A program made the translations under genes and the position numbers. Under the pieces are notes generated by a model. That model searched no databases. It saw only the letters and a list, made by a program, of their open reading frames with translations, and had not been told where the DNA came from. A DNA stretch of 44,579 nt from Bacteroidota bacterium. Lineage in GTDB: Bacteria > Bacteroidota > Bacteroidia > Chitinophagales > Chitinophagaceae. The DNA lies in assembly GCA_947461125.1 (NCBI GenBank), contig CANHHX010000012.1, positions 1-44,579 on the forward strand, read 5' to 3'. This document shows, piece after piece, positions 40,934 through 44,579 of this stretch (within the stretch, counting starts at the first letter, position 1; each line of letters starts with the position of its first letter).

Positions 40934-41875
40934 TTACCAGTTGCTAAAGCGGATACCCAACGCAAAAGGATATTGCTCTAATCTGGTATAAGAATCATGC
41001 AAAGTATTTAAACTGTAAGAACCATAAAGCTTAACGGGTCCAATACCTAGTTCACCAATAAGCGCAGTTCTAAAAGGAGACAGGTCAAAATCACCTTTGT
41101 ATTTTTGTTTACCACGCTCTTCACTTTTTTGCTTAACCCTGCTTCCAACTAAATAACCTGCGCTCACACCCGCACTAAAACTAAATCCTTTTTTATTGCC
41201 AGGCGTTGTATTAATGTGTAACATTAATGGTACACTTAAGTAGCCTGCAAACAATTTGTTTTTAGAAAACGAAATTGAATCGTTGTATAGAAAAGGAAAA
41301 CTTTCTTTTCTATAAGACACGCGCGAGTCGTATCTAAAATTATACATCTCCATACCCATACCATATTTTAAAAATACTGCCTGCTTAACAATACTCACTT
41401 TTTGCATAAAAAACCAAAGGTTTACATTGGTGGTTTTTCCATTGTTTAAATTAAAAGTTTGATTGTTTGGTGCGCCATTAGCGGCACCAAAGGTTCTGAG
41501 GTAATTGTTATTAACAACAGCAGTAGTATAGTTGGTTTCATCCCTTTTGCCTGCAAAACCCAGGTCTAAAATCCACCAATTGGTGCTTATTTTTTTAGGT
41601 GCCGGCTTTTTTCTTTCTATTTTAATAACAGGGTTACGGTCGAGGTCGTTGGCTTTAATGGTAACATTTCCAATTTGAATACTACCTGTTTGATTTCGCG
41701 CATTTAAATTAACATTACCATTTTCGGCGTTCTTTTTTACAATATAAAAATTCCCAACTTTTACAGTGTCTTGTTTTACAAGTATACTATCTGTTTTTGT
41801 ATAGCTACTATCTGATTGCGCAACCGCAAATAATGATCCAATACTAAAGAGTGTTGTGAGTACTTTACTTTTCAT
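40934..41875 (-). CDS. PorT-like outer-membrane beta-barrel protein
   Basis: A 313-residue protein from the ATG at 41875: signal peptide MKSKVLTTLFSIGSLFAVAQ, a periplasmic Asn/Lys-rich stretch (residues about 20-95), then WWILDLGFAGKRDETNY and about eight amphipathic strands ending in FALGIRFSNW with a terminal aromatic, as in small porin-like barrels (outer-membrane-beta-barrel/PorT family). The start overlaps the anti-sigma gene by 11 bp, so it is translationally coupled to the sigma/anti-sigma pair and is probably their target or sensor. No TonB plug is visible. Confidence 0.75.
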   Translation of the reverse strand: MKSKVLTTLFSIGSLFAVAQSDSSYTKTDSILVKQDTVKVGNFYIVKKNAENGNVNLNARNQTGSIQIGNVTIKANDLDRNPVIKIERKKPAPKKISTNWWILDLGFAGKRDETNYTTAVVNNNYLRTFGAANGAPNNQTFNLNNGKTTNVNLWFFMQKVSIVKQAVFLKYGMGMEMYNFRYDSRVSYRKESFPFLYNDSISFSKNKLFAGYLSVPLMLHINTTPGNKKGFSFSAGVSAGYLVGSRVKQKSEERGKQKYKGDFDLSPFRTALIGELGIGPVKLYGSYSLNTLHDSYTRLEQYPFALGIRFSNW

Positions 41876-42761
41876 TTCTGTTGTTTTCTTTGTTTTTAAA
41901 TAACGCGTTTGCTTTTCTAAAGAGGCCTCTAAATTTATCTTTATCGATTTCAAAAGCGCCAACCATAACAGATCTATTACTGCTAGCGGCTTCTGTATCG
42001 ATGGTTTCAATAATTTCGTTTGGTTCTTGTGTTTCTGTTGCTTCGTTAGGTGTAATTGGAGTTGATGATATTTCAGCAATAATAGTAGGCTTTATATCTA
42101 TAATTGAGCCGTTGTAACTTGGTATGACCCTAGCTGTTTCGGTAGCTGTAACAATCGTCGCAGTTGGGATAGCCGAAGATTCTATGTTTTGAACGGCCCT
42201 ATACTCCAACGTATTTTTGCTTATACTGTTTTGACGGGTTTCAACTTTTGCAGCCGCATTTGAACCGGTCTTTGCAACAGCATTATTTCTTATTGAAGTA
42301 TTTGTTGGCGCATTATTTTTAACAACTGCAATCGGAGAGTCTTTCGAAACTTTATTTTTAGAAATACTATTTTTAGATACCGTAGATCCTACTTTTTGAT
42401 CAAGCATGCCATAGCGAACCATCATAAATAAAAATACAGCCGCAGCAGCTACCGCCCACCACTTTAATAAAATTACTGGTGCCTTTTCTTTTTCTTTTTT
42501 AAATAATTTTTGTTTGTTAGGGTATACAATGGTTGTTGGTTCTACAATAACCGGAAAAATATTTTTATAGAGTAGGGCTTTACTTGGACAAGTAATCGTT
42601 TCAATGTCTAGTTTGGTGGATTGTAATAATTCTAACTCTTCTTGTGCTTCCGGGTGTAACGCCACAAATGCAAGCAGGGCATCTGTTTCACGCAGATCTA
42701 ATTCTTCGTCGATGAAACGGAGTAAGAAATCTTGGTAATTATGTAGACTTATGTTTTGCAT
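41865..42761 (-). CDS. Putative transmembrane anti-sigma factor
   Basis: A 298-residue protein. The N-terminal about 60 residues (YQDFLLRFIDEELDLRETDA and FVALHPEAQEELELLQS) look like an anti-sigma N-domain of the Bacteroidota type without the zinc HxxxCxxC motif. A single membrane helix follows at about residues 105-121 (WWAVAAAAVFLFMMVRYG), then a long Asn/Ser/Thr/Ala-rich, probably disordered periplasmic part and a short conserved C-terminus (VMVGAFEIDKDKFRGLFRKA). It lies 5 bp after the ECF sigma gene and overlaps the barrel gene by 11 bp. The role is inferred from topology and position. Confidence 0.68.
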   Translation of the reverse strand: MQNISLHNYQDFLLRFIDEELDLRETDALLAFVALHPEAQEELELLQSTKLDIETITCPSKALLYKNIFPVIVEPTTIVYPNKQKLFKKEKEKAPVILLKWWAVAAAAVFLFMMVRYGMLDQKVGSTVSKNSISKNKVSKDSPIAVVKNNAPTNTSIRNNAVAKTGSNAAAKVETRQNSISKNTLEYRAVQNIESSAIPTATIVTATETARVIPSYNGSIIDIKPTIIAEISSTPITPNEATETQEPNEIIETIDTEAASSNRSVMVGAFEIDKDKFRGLFRKANALFKNKENNRNEK

Positions 42762-42766
42762 ATATA

Positions 42767-43252
42767 TTATAACACTTGCTGCGGACTAATTAAATAATTT
42801 CTAAGCTTTAAACGGGCCCGGTGCAAATAAACGCGCACCTGATCTGTGGTAAGCTTTGTGATTTCTCCAATTTCCTCGTAACTATATCCTTCGTAATCTT
42901 TTAATAAAACCAAACTGCGCTGCGTTTCATTTAAGGTAGCGAGTGCGTCGTGCAATACTTTTTTTAAAGCCTTGTTTTCTTGATACGCCGTTTGTGTATC
43001 GTTTTCAAAACTTTCCTGTAAGGTTATACGTTTTGCTTTTCGGGTATGGTCTATGAGTAAGTGATAGGCTACCGTAAACAAATAGGATTTAGCTTTTAAG
43101 GGCTCCACACTGTCTTTGTGGATCCAGAGTTTTTCAAAGGCAGATTGCACAATATCCTCTGCGTCTTCGGTGTGGCGAAGGTTTTTTACGATAAAGCGGT
43201 ACACATTATCGGCATATAGCAGCACAGATTCGTTGTAATCTTTCTCCGTCAT
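42767..43252 (-). CDS. ECF-type RNA polymerase sigma factor
   Basis: A 161-residue sigma-70 family ECF factor. Region 2 is at about residues 8-75 (LLYADNVYRFIVKNLRH, TEDAEDIVQSAFEKLWIHKD, SYLFTVAYHLLIDHTRK) and region 4.2 at about 105-155 (LATLNETQRSLVLLKDYEGY, SYEEIGEITKLTTDQVRVYL, HRARLKLRNYL). No extra domains. It is the first gene of a three-gene unit with its candidate anti-sigma factor and a barrel protein. mqnC ends 79 bp upstream on the same strand with no visible terminator between them. Confidence 0.93.
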   Translation of the reverse strand: MTEKDYNESVLLYADNVYRFIVKNLRHTEDAEDIVQSAFEKLWIHKDSVEPLKAKSYLFTVAYHLLIDHTRKAKRITLQESFENDTQTAYQENKALKKVLHDALATLNETQRSLVLLKDYEGYSYEEIGEITKLTTDQVRVYLHRARLKLRNYLISPQQVL

Positions 43253-43331
43253 AGCTAAAACACAGTTGTTTTGGTCTTTTCTGTGGGTATAACGATCTCG
43301 GCTATAAAAAGTTACAGGCTAGCTCAAAAAA

Positions 43332-44456
43332 TTAATAATCAATCACTTGTTCTTTAATGGCCGCTGGAATTTCGCGCCATTCGTACTGCTGATTTCTTAA
43401 TTGAGGTTCAAAACCGGCCTCTTTAATAGCTTCCTGCATGGTTTTATAGGTAAAACGGTGGGGTGCACCGGCAGCGCTCACCACGTTTTCTTCAATCATA
43501 ATAGACCCAAAATCGTTGGCGCCACTATGTAAGCATACCTGGGCAGTTTGTTTACCCACCGTGAGCCAGCTGGCCTGAATGTTTTTGACATTGGGTAGCA
43601 TGATACGGCTAATGGCAATCATGCGTATATACTCGTCGGTGGTGGTTAAATTATGTACCCCTCTTATACGTGTAAGTAAAGTATCTACGTCTTGGAAAGT
43701 CCATGGAATAAATGCTAAAAATCCTTTCGCATGTTCCGGTTTCATACTCTGAATTTCACGGATGCGCGTTAAGTGAATAAAACGTTCTTCGAGTGTTTCT
43801 ACATGACCAAACATCATGGTAGCACTGGTGGTAATATTTAATTTATGCGCTTCGTGCATGATGGCAAGCCATTCGTCGGCACCACATTTTCCTTTTGAAA
43901 TTAAACGTCTTACACGGTCCACTAAAATTTCGGCACCGGCGCCTGGTAGTGAGTCTAAACCCGCTTCCTGTAAGGCTTTTAGCACATCGTGGTGACTCAT
44001 TTTTTCGAGCTTACAAATATGTGCTACTTCTGGGGGCCCAAGTGCGTGTAGTTTTAGTGTTGGATATTCTTGTTTGAGCGCTCTAAACGTTTTGGTATAA
44101 AAATCGAGCCCTAAATCTGGGTGGTGTCCACCTTGTAATAATAATTGATCGCCACCATACGCTAGTGTTTCTTCAATTTTTTTACGGTAGGTTGGCATGT
44201 CGGTAATGTATGCATCGGCATGACCAGGTATTCTATAAAAATTACAAAATTTACAATTGGCTAAACATACATTGGTCGTGTTTACGTTACGGTCAATTTG
44301 CCAGCTCACTTTGCCATGCGGCACCTGAATTTTGCGCAGTTCGTCTGCTACGTGCATGAGTTCGGTGAGGGGGGCCTGTTCAAACAAAAACATCCCTTCT
44401 TCGATGGTCAAAAACTCAAAATTGAGGGCTTTTTGGTATAAATCTGCTAATTGCAT
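43332..44456 (-). CDS. mqnC: Cyclic dehypoxanthinyl futalosine synthase (MqnC)
   Basis: Radical SAM enzyme of the futalosine route to menaquinone; it cyclises dehypoxanthine futalosine. 374 residues. The cluster motif is CLANCKFC in NTTNVCLANCKFCNFYR, followed by QLLLQGGHHPDLGLDFY, DSLPGAGAEILVDRVR and SATMMFGHVETLEER, the pattern of MqnC rather than MqnE. The C-terminal region has QASWLTVG and CLHSGANDFGS. It implies menaquinone is made by the futalosine pathway here. An exact -7 element lies 25 nt upstream, back to back with that of the truncated gene at the window end. Confidence 0.93.
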   Translation of the reverse strand: MQLADLYQKALNFEFLTIEEGMFLFEQAPLTELMHVADELRKIQVPHGKVSWQIDRNVNTTNVCLANCKFCNFYRIPGHADAYITDMPTYRKKIEETLAYGGDQLLLQGGHHPDLGLDFYTKTFRALKQEYPTLKLHALGPPEVAHICKLEKMSHHDVLKALQEAGLDSLPGAGAEILVDRVRRLISKGKCGADEWLAIMHEAHKLNITTSATMMFGHVETLEERFIHLTRIREIQSMKPEHAKGFLAFIPWTFQDVDTLLTRIRGVHNLTTTDEYIRMIAISRIMLPNVKNIQASWLTVGKQTAQVCLHSGANDFGSIMIEENVVSAAGAPHRFTYKTMQEAIKEAGFEPQLRNQQYEWREIPAAIKEQVIDY

Positions 44457-44481
44457 GCTTGCTTATTTTAAATAATGGGTA

Positions 44482-44489
44482 CAAAGGTA
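44482..44489 (-). promoter_or_regulatory. -7 element for mqnC
   Basis: On the minus strand TACCTTTG is an exact TAnnTTTG match 25 nt before the mqnC ATG. No clear -33 element. Confidence 0.55.
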
Positions 44490-44534
44490 CTACCGAATAG
44501 TTCAAGTTTTAAAAATAGCTAACAGCGTTGTATG

Positions 44535-44542
44535 TACTTTTG
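44535..44542 (+). promoter_or_regulatory. -7 element for the gene at the window end
   Basis: TACTTTTG is an exact TAnnTTTG match 18 nt before the ATG at 44561, divergent from mqnC. Confidence 0.5.
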
Positions 44543-44560
44543 CAGTCTATTTTAACTATT

Positions 44561-44579
44561 ATGATTCAATTCGATCGCT
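44561..44579 (+). CDS. Start of a gene cut by the window end
   Basis: An ATG at 44561 opens MIQFDR and runs off the window. Placement 18 nt after an exact -7 element supports a real start; nothing can be said about the product. Confidence 0.45.

Noticed and set aside
1-44579. Search for tRNA, rRNA, CRISPR repeats, insertion sequences, integrases, phage or toxin-antitoxin genes
   Set aside because: None seen: the gaps are short, no regularly spaced repeats or terminal inverted repeats appear, and no transposase, integrase or Cas motifs are present.

Overview
The window is about 44.6 kb of ordinary-looking chromosome from a member of the Bacteroidota, most likely a Chitinophagaceae-type freshwater or soil bacterium. 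This rests on several things in the sequence: TAnnTTTG-type -7 promoter elements and almost no Shine-Dalgarno sequences; the rpsB-tsf-pyrH order; a 38-residue THX ribosomal protein beside HU; methionine synthase split into two genes; the futalosine menaquinone enzyme MqnC; a coaX / outer-membrane protein / lptC / CNNM cluster; and Bacteroidota-restricted families (DUF2911, DUF4286, PorT-like barrels). I see no rRNA, tRNA, insertion sequence, prophage or CRISPR array. The genus call is inference.

Layout. 1-5011 (+): rpsB (5' end missing), tsf, a strong terminator, then pyrH, a TolC-like efflux protein and a methionine-type aminotransferase. 5025-6770 (-): cystathionine gamma-synthase/lyase and a DUF2911 protein. 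6835-7809 (+): a deoxyhypusine-synthase-like enzyme, closed by a convergent pair of terminators. 7933-15847 (-): a long tightly packed run, read from its 5' end as coaX, outer-membrane barrel, lptC, aldo/keto reductase, CNNM/CorC-type membrane protein, tatC, rpiB, M28 peptidase; an internal promoter before the CNNM gene may split it. 15950-21265: a surface-glycan style block with four glycosyltransferases (one inverted) and an FkbM methyltransferase, with the MeaB GTPase between the first two. 21570-22868 (+): a class-V PLP enzyme with a Tat signal. 22913-26147 (-): THX, HU, then DUF4286, exonuclease III and an unknown secreted protein. 26224-26955 (+): a LOG-family protein.

26968-30712 (-) holds the two halves of cobalamin-dependent methionine synthase behind a roughly 170-nt structured leader. 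30903-34123 (-) holds a tRNA_anti-like/YceI fusion, recR, an Ig-like lipoprotein and a cysteine-rich remnant that looks like the tail of a PD-(D/E)XK nuclease. 34149-38619 holds an SRPBCC protein (+), then on the minus strand a GHL10 glycosidase-like protein, a radical SAM/SPASM protein, VanZ, gcvH and a 115-residue unknown. 38693-40931 (+): serS and an alpha/beta hydrolase. 40934-43252 (-): an ECF sigma factor, a membrane-anchored putative anti-sigma factor and an outer-membrane barrel as one overlapping operon. 43332-44456 (-): mqnC, with a divergent gene cut off by the window end.

How it fits together. Methionine and one-carbon metabolism recurs (aminotransferase, MetB, split MetH, GcvH), as does cobalamin chemistry (MetH, MeaB). 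Envelope building is the other theme: LptC, barrels, glycosyltransferases, TatC and a candidate Tat substrate, TolC, and the sigma/anti-sigma/barrel module. I found no clear new defence or mobile system. The best candidates for something undescribed are the metH leader, the sigma/anti-sigma/barrel module, the tRNA_anti/YceI fusion, a 48-codon ORF with hairpins between HU and DUF4286, and a recurring -7 element placed 4-5 nt before start codons that implies leaderless messages.
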